Assembly: GCA_027587225.1 (NCBI GenBank)
Contig: JAPDDQ010000007.1
Span: 1-64,000 of the forward strand
Direction: 5' to 3'
DNA: 64,000 nt
DNA from: Solirubrobacter taibaiensis
Lineage (GTDB): Bacteria > Actinomycetota > Thermoleophilia > Solirubrobacterales > Solirubrobacteraceae
Within the stretch, counting starts at the first letter, position 1. Every line of letters begins with the position of its first letter. The notes under the pieces are model-generated. The model worked only from the letters and a program-made list of their open reading frames with translations, was not told the DNA's origin and searched no databases. The translations under genes and the position numbers were made by a program. Shown here piece by piece: positions 54,825 through 62,437 of the stretch.

Positions 54825-55769
54825 ATGATGTCTCACGTTGGAGGAACCGTGGAGGTCGTCGCGCCCCGCACCGAGGACGAGGTCCGCGCGCATCTGGCCG
54901 CCGGCAAGCTCGTCGAGGGTCTGCAGCACATGTCGCCCGAGTACCTGAAGGGCATCCGGCGCATCCTCACGGTGTCGGCGGACACCGAGCTCGTGTCCGC
55001 CCCCGCGTACCTGCGTGCGGCCGCACACGCGCCGGCGCTGAACAACTTCGGCTCCGCGGTCTCGATCATCCAGGACGAGCTCGCGCACGCGCACATCGGC
55101 TACCGCCTGCTGGGCGACCTCGGCGTGGACATGCCGGCGCTGATCTACGAGCGCGAGGCGAGCGCCTTCAAGTACCCGTACGCCTTCGACATCCCGCTGG
55201 ACTCCTGGTACGAGCTGGTGCTCGCGAACGCGCTGTACGACCAGGCCGGGTTCGTGCTGTTGTCCGACGTGCACCAGTCCTCCACCTTCGGGCCGTGGAA
55301 GCGCGCGCTGGCCAAGGTCGACAAGGAGGAGACCTTCCACCTGCGGCACGGTCGCACCTGGGTGAAGAAGTTCGCCGCCGACCCGGATCACAAGGCGAAG
55401 CTGCAGTCCTCGCTGGACTGGATGTTCATCCTCACGCTCGAGTGGTTCGGGCTGCCGGACGCCCAGAAGCGGCACGGCATCCAGCTCGAGTACGGCTTCA
55501 AGGGCAAGACCAACGACGAGCTGCGCCAGGACTGGATGGGGCACGTCGTGCCGTTCATGGACGAGGTCGGGTTGCGGGTGCCGGCCCATTTCGACGAGGC
55601 GTCGCAGCGCTACGTCATCGACTGCCCGTTCCCGCAGCAGTTCGACTCCGAGAAGAAGGAGTGGGGCGGCGTCGAGATCGGCTGGGACGAGGTCATGGTG
55701 CGCTGGAAGGGCCGCGGGCCGATGAACGAGACCTACGTCGCGAAGCTGCAGAAGGGCTACCGCGGATGA
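54825..55769 (+). CDS. PaaA-like di-iron oxygenase subunit
   Basis: 314 residues from ATG 54825; GTG 54849 behind GGAGGA is an alternative. Ferritin-like helices carry IIQDELAHAHIGYRLLG (E-x-x-H) and VDKEETFHLRHGRTWVKKF (E-E-x-x-H), the two halves of a carboxylate di-iron site. The N-terminus differs from E. coli PaaA, so it may be a divergent PaaA acting on another aryl-CoA. In the known system PaaABCE epoxidises phenylacetyl-CoA. It overlaps the PaaD-like gene by 4 bases and leads a five-gene unit A-D-B-C-ribbon. No reductase (PaaE) gene is in the window. Confidence 0.85.
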   Translation: MMSHVGGTVEVVAPRTEDEVRAHLAAGKLVEGLQHMSPEYLKGIRRILTVSADTELVSAPAYLRAAAHAPALNNFGSAVSIIQDELAHAHIGYRLLGDLGVDMPALIYEREASAFKYPYAFDIPLDSWYELVLANALYDQAGFVLLSDVHQSSTFGPWKRALAKVDKEETFHLRHGRTWVKKFAADPDHKAKLQSSLDWMFILTLEWFGLPDAQKRHGIQLEYGFKGKTNDELRQDWMGHVVPFMDEVGLRVPAHFDEASQRYVIDCPFPQQFDSEKKEWGGVEIGWDEVMVRWKGRGPMNETYVAKLQKGYRG

Positions 55770-56077
55770 CCGTGGAAGCGCGTTTGTGGGAGGCGCTGAC
55801 CGAGGTCGAGGACCCGGAGATCCCGATCTCCGTCGTGCACATGGGGCTGATCGTGGCGATCGACTACGCCGACGGCGTCGTGGACCTCAAGCTCACGTTC
55901 ACCGCGATGGGCTGCCCCGCGATGGAGTTCATCCAGGACGACATCCGCGAGCGCCTGCTGCAGGAGGATGAGGTGGACGAGGTCCGGATCGAGATCGTCT
56001 GGGACCCGGTGTGGACGCGCAAGATGATCCGCGAGGAGGCGCGCGAGACGATGCGCGGCCTGGGGATCGTCGCGTGA
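55766..56077 (+). CDS. PaaD-like MIP18 (DUF59) domain protein, N-terminal half only
   Basis: 103 residues. LWEALTEVEDPEIPISVVHMGLI is the MIP18 start (D-P-E-I), FTAMGCPAMEFIQDDIRERL the Cys-containing helix, and VWDPVWTRKMIREEARETM the third motif. Helps assemble metal centres, in PaaD for the epoxidase. Full-length PaaD (about 165 residues in E. coli) continues into a zinc ribbon; here the protein stops before it and the ribbon is a separate gene at 56912. Four-base overlaps on both sides. Confidence 0.9.
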   Translation: MTVEARLWEALTEVEDPEIPISVVHMGLIVAIDYADGVVDLKLTFTAMGCPAMEFIQDDIRERLLQEDEVDEVRIEIVWDPVWTRKMIREEARETMRGLGIVA

Positions 56078-56253
56078 TCTGGGAAGTCTTCGCCCGCAAG
56101 GCCTACGAGGACCCGCTCCACCACGTCGGGACGGTCACCGAGTCCGACGAGGACCTCGCGCTCGTGTCCGCGCGCTCGATCTACGACGAGCAGCCGTGGA
56201 TCCACATGATCATCGTGCCGCGCGACTCGATCCGGGAGGCGATCAAGCCATGA
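56074..56253 (+). CDS. PaaB-like subunit, short form
   Basis: 59 residues from GTG 56074 in the PaaD stop (GTGA). WEVFARKAYEDPLHHVGTVTESDEDLALVSARSIYDEQPWIHMIIVPRDSI matches PaaB, which bridges PaaA and PaaC. Typical PaaB has about 95 residues; the usual middle extension and tail are missing. Its stop overlaps the next ATG. Easily missed by gene finders because of size. Confidence 0.85.
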   Translation: MIWEVFARKAYEDPLHHVGTVTESDEDLALVSARSIYDEQPWIHMIIVPRDSIREAIKP

Positions 56254-56915
56254 AGATCCTGCTGGCTTCCCTGGCCGACAACAAGGCGGCCCTGGGGCGC
56301 CGCTACGCGGAGTGGGCGGTGTCCGCGCCGACGCTCGAGTCCGCCGTGGCCGCGGCCGCGATGGCGCAGGACGAGCTCGGCCACGCGCGCTCGACCTACC
56401 CGGTCCTGAAGGGCCTGGGCGTCGAGGCGAACGAGGACGGCTTCGGCGGCGACAAGCGGCTCGCGCTGCTGGACGACGAGCTGCCGGACTGGCACGCGTT
56501 CATCGCCGCGAACCTGCTGGTCGACGGTGTGCTCACGACGTTCGTGGCGTCCTGCGTGGACTCGTCGCTGGAGCCGATGGCCGCGCGCGCGAAGAAGATC
56601 CTCCAGGAGGAGGGCTCGCACCGCGCGCACGGCGAGGCGTGGGCACGACGGCTGCTGCGCGGCGACGACCGCGACGCCTTCGTCGCCCGCCTGCTCGAGA
56701 CGTGGGAGCACGCGGGGCGCTGGATCGGGCCTGACGACGACGCGGAGATCACGGCGGCCGTGGAAGCCGGCGAGGTGTCGCGCGACGCGGCCGCGCAGCG
56801 CGAGCTGGTGCGCGCCTGGCTCGTCGAGTTGCTCGCGCGTGAAGGGGTCCAGATCGAGCTGCCGTCGCTGACCTGGGACGCCTGGGACGCCGAGCGCCGC
56901 CGGTGGGACGCGTGA
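56250..56915 (+). CDS. PaaC-like structural subunit
   Basis: 221 residues, ferritin-like. AAMAQDELGHARSTYPVLKGLG and ILQEEGSHRAHGEAWARRLL keep both E-x-x-H motifs, and AFIAANLLVDGVLTTFVAS lies between. PaaC supports PaaA in the known epoxidase; retention of potential iron ligands here is worth noting since E. coli PaaC has no iron. Overlaps PaaB-like and the zinc-ribbon gene by 4 bases. Confidence 0.85.
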   Translation: MKILLASLADNKAALGRRYAEWAVSAPTLESAVAAAAMAQDELGHARSTYPVLKGLGVEANEDGFGGDKRLALLDDELPDWHAFIAANLLVDGVLTTFVASCVDSSLEPMAARAKKILQEEGSHRAHGEAWARRLLRGDDRDAFVARLLETWEHAGRWIGPDDDAEITAAVEAGEVSRDAAAQRELVRAWLVELLAREGVQIELPSLTWDAWDAERRRWDA

Positions 56916-57073
56916 CCTGCCCGTTCTGCGACTCGGCGCAGGTCGAGCGCATTGCCGCGTGGGGCGGGCAGATCATCACATCCCAATGGCGGTGCGTCGC
57001 GTGCAGCTCCTACTTCGAAGCCATCCGCGAGGACTTCGACGAGCCCACTACGGCGTCTGCGTCGACAGCGTGA
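56912..57073 (+). CDS. Stand-alone zinc ribbon corresponding to the PaaD C-terminus
   Basis: 53 residues from GTG 56912, which overlaps the PaaC stop. CPFCDSAQVERIAAWGGQII is followed by QWRCVACSSYFEAI, giving two C-x-x-C pairs 25 residues apart, as in the PaaD zinc ribbon. With the MIP18 protein at 55766 it reconstitutes a split PaaD. Position inside the operon and codon phase support expression. The last 26 bases overlap the convergent secreted-protein gene. Confidence 0.8.
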   Translation: MTCPFCDSAQVERIAAWGGQIITSQWRCVACSSYFEAIREDFDEPTTASASTA

Positions 57074-58790
57074 AGGTCAGCGTCTTCGAGTAGCTGCCGG
57101 TGCGCAGCGCGTCATTGGCACCGATGCGCTGGGTGAAGTCGATCGCGACCGAGTCGTGCGACACGGGGCCGGTCCACGCGGACTTCGAGAACTGCACCAG
57201 CAGCGGCTCGGGCAGCGAGAAGGCGCCGTTGCTCAGGTGGCCGGGATCGGAGACGGTGAGCGCCGCGTCGCCGGCGGACGAGGTGACGTCGGCGATCGTG
57301 CCGGTCGTGTACGTCTGCGCGACGCCCGGGGTGAACGCGCCGAAGGACGGCGCCGTGCCTAGCGTGAGCGCCAGCGTGGCGGGGACCGTGCCGCCGACGG
57401 CGCCCCCGACGACGTTCCTGTTCTCCCACAGCAGCGCCTCGGTGCGCTGCGGCGTGAGCGTCTGCTTGCCGACCCAGTTCACGAAGGAGCCGGTCGGCAG
57501 GTAGTCCGTGCCGAGCAGGAAGCCGCGGTTGAGCGAGGTGACGTCGATGCTGTAGTCGCCGGGCGCGCCGTTCGGAACGGCGATGGCCTTGATCGCCTCG
57601 ATGTCCTTGGGGGTGCTGCCCGGCGGGAGCTCGATCGTCGTCGCGGCCGGGAGGTCGCGCTCGATCGAGATGCTCGCCGAGTTGTGGTGCGACGTGTACC
57701 AGACGCCGCCGACCTTGGCCGCGAGCGCCGTGCCCGCCCAGCTGCCCGCGCGCGGCGGCGTCGCGTAGCGCGTGGTCTTCGCGACCTCGGCGAAGAGGTA
57801 GTTGCGCTGATCGGACATCGCCAGCGTGGCCGGATCGGCGATGGCCTCGATCCGGCCTTCGCGCGCCACTTCCTTGGCCATCACCAGGTAGGACCACGGG
57901 TGGGCGTCCATCATCGCCTCGCGGGCGCGGTTGGGCGGGAGCACCTCGTCGGTCGCGAGGAAGAAGCGGTAGCCGGTGGACGTGGCCACATCGGTGACCG
58001 CGGTCATGTTGTTGTTGGAGGAGGAGACCTGGATCAGCGGGTGGTCGTCCTCGCGGACGCCGTTGAACGCCTCGGTCCCGTGGTTGAGCGCCTGGAAGGC
58101 GTCGGTGATGCGGTTGCCCTGCGCGTCGACGGTGACGCGGTAGAACCACTCGATGTCCGTCGTGCGGCCCCAGCGCGCCATCAGCGACGGCGTGTTGGTG
58201 CCGCCGTCCTCGTTGGACCAGATCACCGTGTACTCGATCACCCGGTTGCCCTGGGCGTCGGCGCTGGCCACGTGGTAGGCGAGCATCGGCACGTCGGTGT
58301 TGGCGTTCTCGAACGCGCCCGGGATCTCTGGCAGGTTGCGGCCGTAGAGGATCGGGGCGTAGCGAGCGACGACGTCGCCCTCCGGCGCCATCGACGGCTT
58401 CATGCTCGTCACCTCGGCCTGCAGTGAAGGCGATTTCGCGGCGTCGACCTTGACCGTGATCTCGTGCTTGCCGGCGGAGACGCGGCCGAGCGCGAGGTCG
58501 TACTCGAGCGGCACGGCGCCGTTGAACGTGACGACGTTCGTGACCGGCTTGCCGTCGACCGCGACCTCCAGCATCGCGGACTCCTTGCCCGCGGTACCCC
58601 ACTCGGTCCCGGGCGCCGAGGCGGTCAGGGCCAACTTGGCCTCGCCCGCGTAGGCCGCGGTGAACTCGGTGCGCGCGATCGGCTCGCCGCTCTGCGCGTG
58701 CGCCGCGGCCGGCGCGAACAGCCCGATGCCGAAGACCGCACACGTGAGCGTGCGGACGACGGTGTCCCTGGATGCATTCATGATCTGCAT
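57048..58790 (-). CDS. Secreted protein of unknown type with WxL-like C-terminal domain
   Basis: 580 residues from ATG 58790; ATG 58781 is equally possible. Leader (VVRTLTCAVFGIGLFAPAAAHA). A first beta domain (about 38-125) is followed by a large region (about 130-440) with YAPILYGRNLPEI, VIEYTVIWSNEDGG, MARWGRTTDIEWFYRVTV and WYTSHHNSASISIERDLP, recalling Vps62-like surface proteins; no firm family call. The last 120 residues (GTVPATLALTLG to KTLTFTLSTQTP) are the shared terminal domain. Convergent with and overlapping the zinc-ribbon gene by 26 bases. Inferred to be envelope attached. Confidence 0.82.
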   Translation of the reverse strand: MQIMNASRDTVVRTLTCAVFGIGLFAPAAAHAQSGEPIARTEFTAAYAGEAKLALTASAPGTEWGTAGKESAMLEVAVDGKPVTNVVTFNGAVPLEYDLALGRVSAGKHEITVKVDAAKSPSLQAEVTSMKPSMAPEGDVVARYAPILYGRNLPEIPGAFENANTDVPMLAYHVASADAQGNRVIEYTVIWSNEDGGTNTPSLMARWGRTTDIEWFYRVTVDAQGNRITDAFQALNHGTEAFNGVREDDHPLIQVSSSNNNMTAVTDVATSTGYRFFLATDEVLPPNRAREAMMDAHPWSYLVMAKEVAREGRIEAIADPATLAMSDQRNYLFAEVAKTTRYATPPRAGSWAGTALAAKVGGVWYTSHHNSASISIERDLPAATTIELPPGSTPKDIEAIKAIAVPNGAPGDYSIDVTSLNRGFLLGTDYLPTGSFVNWVGKQTLTPQRTEALLWENRNVVGGAVGGTVPATLALTLGTAPSFGAFTPGVAQTYTTGTIADVTSSAGDAALTVSDPGHLSNGAFSLPEPLLVQFSKSAWTGPVSHDSVAIDFTQRIGANDALRTGSYSKTLTFTLSTQTP

Positions 58791-58828
58791 GGCGGGCGGC
58801 ACGCTATGGCCGCCACCGCGCGCTCGTG

Positions 58829-60895
58829 TTACCGACTCGGGAGCGCGAGATCGGCGACGCCGACCGCGAGCAGGCCGCCGAGCTCGGCGGCGGCGACGGG
58901 CCGGGAGAAGTGGTAGCCCTGCGCGACGTCGCAGCCCAACTCCTCGAGCAGCTCCAGCGCCTCCTGGGTCTCGACGCCCTCCGCGACGACGCGGATGCCG
59001 AGGGCGTGGCCGAGCTCGATCGTCAGGCGGACGATCGCGACGTCCAGCTCCATCACGAACGAGCGGTCGATCTTGAGCTCTTGCACGGGCAGCCGGCGCA
59101 GGCGCGCGAGCGATGACAGGCCGGTGCCGAAGTCGTCCAACGCGAGCTGGCAGCCGAGCGCGCGCAGCCGGCCGAGGATGGCGAGGATGCGCTCCGGGTC
59201 GGCCATCGCCACGTTCTCCGTGATCTCGAGCACGAGGCGGTGCGCGGGCAGGCCGGCCTCGTCGAGCGCCGCCCTGACCGCCGTGGGCAGGTCGGGGTCG
59301 AGCAGGTCCGTCAGCGACAGGTTGACCGCGACCGAGACGTCCCACACGGCGGCCTGACGCACGGCGGTGTGCAGGACGTGGCGGGTGAGCTCGCGCATCA
59401 GCCCGAGGTCCTCGGCGAGCGTGAGGAACGCGTCCGGGAACAGGAGCCCGCGGGTCGGGTGGCGCCAGCGCACGAGCGCCTCGACGCCGACGATCCGCCG
59501 CTGCCGGATGTCGGCCTGCGGCTGGTAGAAGACCTCCAGCTCGCCCGCCGCGATGCCCCGGCGCAGATCCTCGCCGAGCGCGAGCTGGTCGCGCGAGGGC
59601 TCGGCGCCGCCCGGCCGGTAGAGCTGGAAGCCGCCGCTCGCGCGCTTGGCGGCGTACATCGCGATGTCAGCGCGCTGCAGCAGCTCGGCGGGCGTGCTCG
59701 CGTGCTCAGGCGCCAGCGCGCCGCCCATGCTCGCGCGGATGTGCAGTTCCAGCCCGTCGAGCTCGAACGGGCGCACGAGCGCGGCGTCGATCTGCGCCGA
59801 CGCCTGCGCGAGCCGGTCGCCGTGCGTGAGCACCGCGAACTCGTCGCCGCCGATGCGGGCGATCAGCAGCGCCTCCGGCAGGGCATCCACCATCCGCTCG
59901 GCGAAGTCGATCAGCAGGCGGTCGCCGACGTGGTGGCCGAGGCCGTCGTTGAGCGCCTTGAAGCGGTCCAGGTCGATCGCCAGCAGCCCGACGGGCTCCC
60001 CCGTCTCGAAGGCGCGCGCCAAGTGGCGGTTGAAGCGGCGCCGGTTCGCGAGCCCGGTGAGCTCGTCCGTGATCGCCTGGCGGCGGGTCTCCAGCAGCGT
60101 GAGCGTGTGCCGGAACGTGACGCCGGTGCGCACCATCCCGAGCAGGATGCCCACCGCGGCGAACGCGGATGGCGCGAGCGGCAACGGGGCGAGCAACACG
60201 CCGAGGTTCACGGGCGCCGCGATCAGCGGCACGAGGAACATCGTCCAGTCGGCGCGCATCGGCGCGCTGCCACGCGTGGTCTGGCGCGCTCCCGACGCGA
60301 GCAGCAGGATGCCCAGCACCCAGAACGCGCCGACCCACATGATCGTCTGGCCGTAGCGCGGGAGTAGGAGCACGTAGGCGACGTCGGCGGCCGCGTACAG
60401 CGCGAGCGCGCCGGCGATCCGCTCGAGGCGCTGCCAGCCGGTGACGGCGATCGCGGTGACGAGGAACGCGAGCAGCACCGTATCCGCGAGCGGGTACGCG
60501 AGGTTCACCAACGCGGCGTCGCGTGTCTGGCCGTCGACCGACCCGATCACCGCCGGGATCACGAACGCCACGCCCAGCCCGGCGACCGTGACCAGGGCGG
60601 TCGCTCCGTCGAGCACCAGGGTGCGGGTCAGGTGCCGCAGCCGCGAGCGGGTCATCAGCACGAGCCCCACCGCGGCGGCGGGATAGAACCCGAGATAGAG
60701 CGCGTCGACCACGGACGGCTGCGGACGGCTGACCGGGTAGAAGACCGCGCGCGTGAGCTCCCCGAGCGTCCACAGCACGATGCCGACGCCGAACGCGATC
60801 CACGCGCCGCCGTCGCGGCGGCCGCGACGCAGGCACACGACCGCCGCCGCCAGCAGCACGGCCGTCGTCACCACGATCTGGAGTATCGACACCAC
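58829..60895 (-). CDS. Membrane GGDEF-EAL protein
   Basis: 688 residues from a GTG start. Residues 1-270 hold about eight or nine hydrophobic segments (for example SILQIVVTTAVLLAAAVVCL and PLIAAPVNLGVLLAPLPLA) forming a membrane sensor. GGDEF domain about 285-440 with RIGGDEFAVLTHG intact. EAL domain about 455-680 with VGVEALVRWRHP, ITENVA, LALDDFGTG, LKIDRSF and VVAEGVET, all metal and catalytic positions present. It could both make and degrade cyclic di-GMP. With the HD-GYP/HTH protein it is the second c-di-GMP gene here. It is followed by the secreted WxL-like gene after 38 bases. Confidence 0.94.
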   Translation of the reverse strand: MVSILQIVVTTAVLLAAAVVCLRRGRRDGGAWIAFGVGIVLWTLGELTRAVFYPVSRPQPSVVDALYLGFYPAAAVGLVLMTRSRLRHLTRTLVLDGATALVTVAGLGVAFVIPAVIGSVDGQTRDAALVNLAYPLADTVLLAFLVTAIAVTGWQRLERIAGALALYAAADVAYVLLLPRYGQTIMWVGAFWVLGILLLASGARQTTRGSAPMRADWTMFLVPLIAAPVNLGVLLAPLPLAPSAFAAVGILLGMVRTGVTFRHTLTLLETRRQAITDELTGLANRRRFNRHLARAFETGEPVGLLAIDLDRFKALNDGLGHHVGDRLLIDFAERMVDALPEALLIARIGGDEFAVLTHGDRLAQASAQIDAALVRPFELDGLELHIRASMGGALAPEHASTPAELLQRADIAMYAAKRASGGFQLYRPGGAEPSRDQLALGEDLRRGIAAGELEVFYQPQADIRQRRIVGVEALVRWRHPTRGLLFPDAFLTLAEDLGLMRELTRHVLHTAVRQAAVWDVSVAVNLSLTDLLDPDLPTAVRAALDEAGLPAHRLVLEITENVAMADPERILAILGRLRALGCQLALDDFGTGLSSLARLRRLPVQELKIDRSFVMELDVAIVRLTIELGHALGIRVVAEGVETQEALELLEELGCDVAQGYHFSRPVAAAELGGLLAVGVADLALPSR

Positions 60896-60945
60896 TTCCC
60901 CGCGTGATCGGCGCGCGCGGCCCGACCTTCAGCGGCGCCTCCCCC

Positions 60946-61257
60946 TCACGACAGCGCCGCGTCCGCGGCGAACAACGTGCCCATCACCAGTGCGCAGACC
61001 ACGGGCACGCTGACGAGCCAACGCCAGCCGACGAACCGTCCGGCCACGGCGAACACGCTCAGCGCGAGCGCGCCGCCGATCAGCACGCCTTCCACGAGCG
61101 CGAACCCGACGCCCAGGCCGATCGCCTCCCCCACCGTCGCGGGGTCCGCGGGATCGGCCGCGTCAGCGCCCACGAACACGCCGATGAACGCCACCGCGGG
61201 TACCGCCGCCCACAACGCGAGCGCAGCGATCCCCGCTACGACCCGGGCGACAACCAT
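60946..61257 (-). CDS. Small membrane protein, unknown
   Basis: 103 residues from ATG 61257. Three hydrophobic segments: VVAGIAALALWAAVPAVAFIGVF, LGVGFALVEGVLIGGALALSVFAV and WLVSVPVVCALVMGTLFAA. No motif. A longer in-frame start exists upstream but would read through the 61268-61288 palindrome. Separated by 50 bases from the GGDEF-EAL start. Function unknown. Confidence 0.65.
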   Translation of the reverse strand: MVVARVVAGIAALALWAAVPAVAFIGVFVGADAADPADPATVGEAIGLGVGFALVEGVLIGGALALSVFAVAGRFVGWRWLVSVPVVCALVMGTLFAADAALS

Positions 61258-61267
61258 CCCCCGAAGA

Positions 61268-61288
61268 TAAAGGGGTCTGACCCCTTTA
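61268..61288. repeat. Palindrome, AAAGGGGTC type, copy 2
   Basis: Ten-base arms TAAAGGGGTC and GACCCCTTTA around one T, upstream of the small membrane gene. Same design as 13489-13517 and 61351-61381. Confidence 0.65.
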
Positions 61289-61340
61289 GGTTGCGGTCGC
61301 CCGGCGCGGCGGCGCCGCACCCGCGTAGCGCCGCCGATCC

Positions 61341-61381
61341 GCACCTAAAGGCGACCTAAAGGGTCTGACCCTTTAGGTCGC
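61341..61381. repeat. Palindrome, AAAGGGTC type, copy 3 with adjacent partial copy
   Basis: Fifteen-base perfect arms (GCGACCTAAAGGGTC and its complement, 61351-61365 and 61367-61381) around one T, with a CACCTAAAGG partial copy just before (61342-61350). The palindrome contains the stop codon of the citrate synthase gene. It may end that transcript. Confidence 0.65.
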
Positions 61382-62437
61382 GGCGGTGAGCGCGCGGGGG
61401 CCCTCGCCGGTGTAGCGGGCGGTCGGGCGGATCAGGCGGCCTTCGCGCTTCTGCTCGAGCACGTGCGCCGACCAGCCCGCGGTGCGGGCGCACACGAACA
61501 GTGGCGTGAACAGCTCCGGCGGGACGGCGGCGCAGTCGAGCACGACCGCCGACCAGAACTCGACGTTCGTGGCCAGGACGCGGTCGGGCTTGCGCTCGGC
61601 GAGGGCGCTGAATGCAGCGGTCTCGAGCGCCTCGGCGGCCTCGAAGCGCGGCGCGTGCAGCTCGCGGGCGGTGCGGCGCAGCACCCGGGCCCGCGGGTCC
61701 TCCGCCCGGTAGATGCGGTGACCGAAACCCATCAGGCGCTCGCCCGCGTCGAGCGCGTCGCGGACCCACCCGGCGGCGTCGCCGGTGCGCTCGACAGCGT
61801 CGAGCATCTTGAGCACGCGGCTCGGCGCGCCGCCGTGGAGCGGGCCGGAGAGCGCGCCGACGCCGGCCGACAGCGCGGCCGCCGCATCCGCGCCGGTCGA
61901 AGCGACCACGCGCGCGGTGAACGTCGACGCGTTCATCCCGTGCTCGGCCGCCGAGACCCAGTAGGCGTCGATCGCCCGCGCGTGGACCGGGTCGGCCTCG
62001 CCGCGCCAGCGCACGAGGAACCGCTCCGCGAGCGAGCCGGCGTCCGGCACGGGGACCGCGGGAAGATCGGCGCCGCGCGCGGACTGCGCGGCGAAGTCGA
62101 GCGTGAGCGCGGAGATCCACGCGAGCTCGTCGCGGGCGCGCTCGTCGGTGATGTCGATGAGCGGCTCGAGCTCCGCGCCGAGGGCCGCGATGGCCGCTTG
62201 GACGTCCGCGCGGGTATCGCCCGTGCGTAGCGGCAGGTCTCGGGGCGCGGCCGGGGCGAGCCCGGGCGCGGGCGTGCCGTCGACGAGCAGGCCCCAGACG
62301 TGCTCGAACGGCTCGCGGCCCGCAAGCTCCTCGAGGTCGACGCCGCGGTAGCGCAACGCGCCGCCCTCGCGGTCGGGCTCGGCGATCGTGGTGGCGAAGG
62401 CGACAACGCCTTCGAGGCCGGACTGGACTTCGCTCAT
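61373..62437 (-). CDS. Citrate synthase family protein (short, CitA/PrpC-like)
   Basis: 354 residues. Catalytic positions are present: EHGMNASTFTARV (first His), GFGHRIYRAEDPRARVLR (second His) and EFWSAVVLDCAAVPPELFTPLFVCARTAGW (Asp-containing segment and Arg). GALSGPLHGGAPSRVLKML is the family's G-x-L-H-G loop. The protein lacks the N-terminal extension of full-length GltA, and actinobacteria often carry such extra copies; citrate versus methylcitrate cannot be told. Its ATG overlaps the CGNR gene stop. Confidence 0.9.
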   Translation of the reverse strand: MSEVQSGLEGVVAFATTIAEPDREGGALRYRGVDLEELAGREPFEHVWGLLVDGTPAPGLAPAAPRDLPLRTGDTRADVQAAIAALGAELEPLIDITDERARDELAWISALTLDFAAQSARGADLPAVPVPDAGSLAERFLVRWRGEADPVHARAIDAYWVSAAEHGMNASTFTARVVASTGADAAAALSAGVGALSGPLHGGAPSRVLKMLDAVERTGDAAGWVRDALDAGERLMGFGHRIYRAEDPRARVLRRTARELHAPRFEAAEALETAAFSALAERKPDRVLATNVEFWSAVVLDCAAVPPELFTPLFVCARTAGWSAHVLEQKREGRLIRPTARYTGEGPRALTAAT

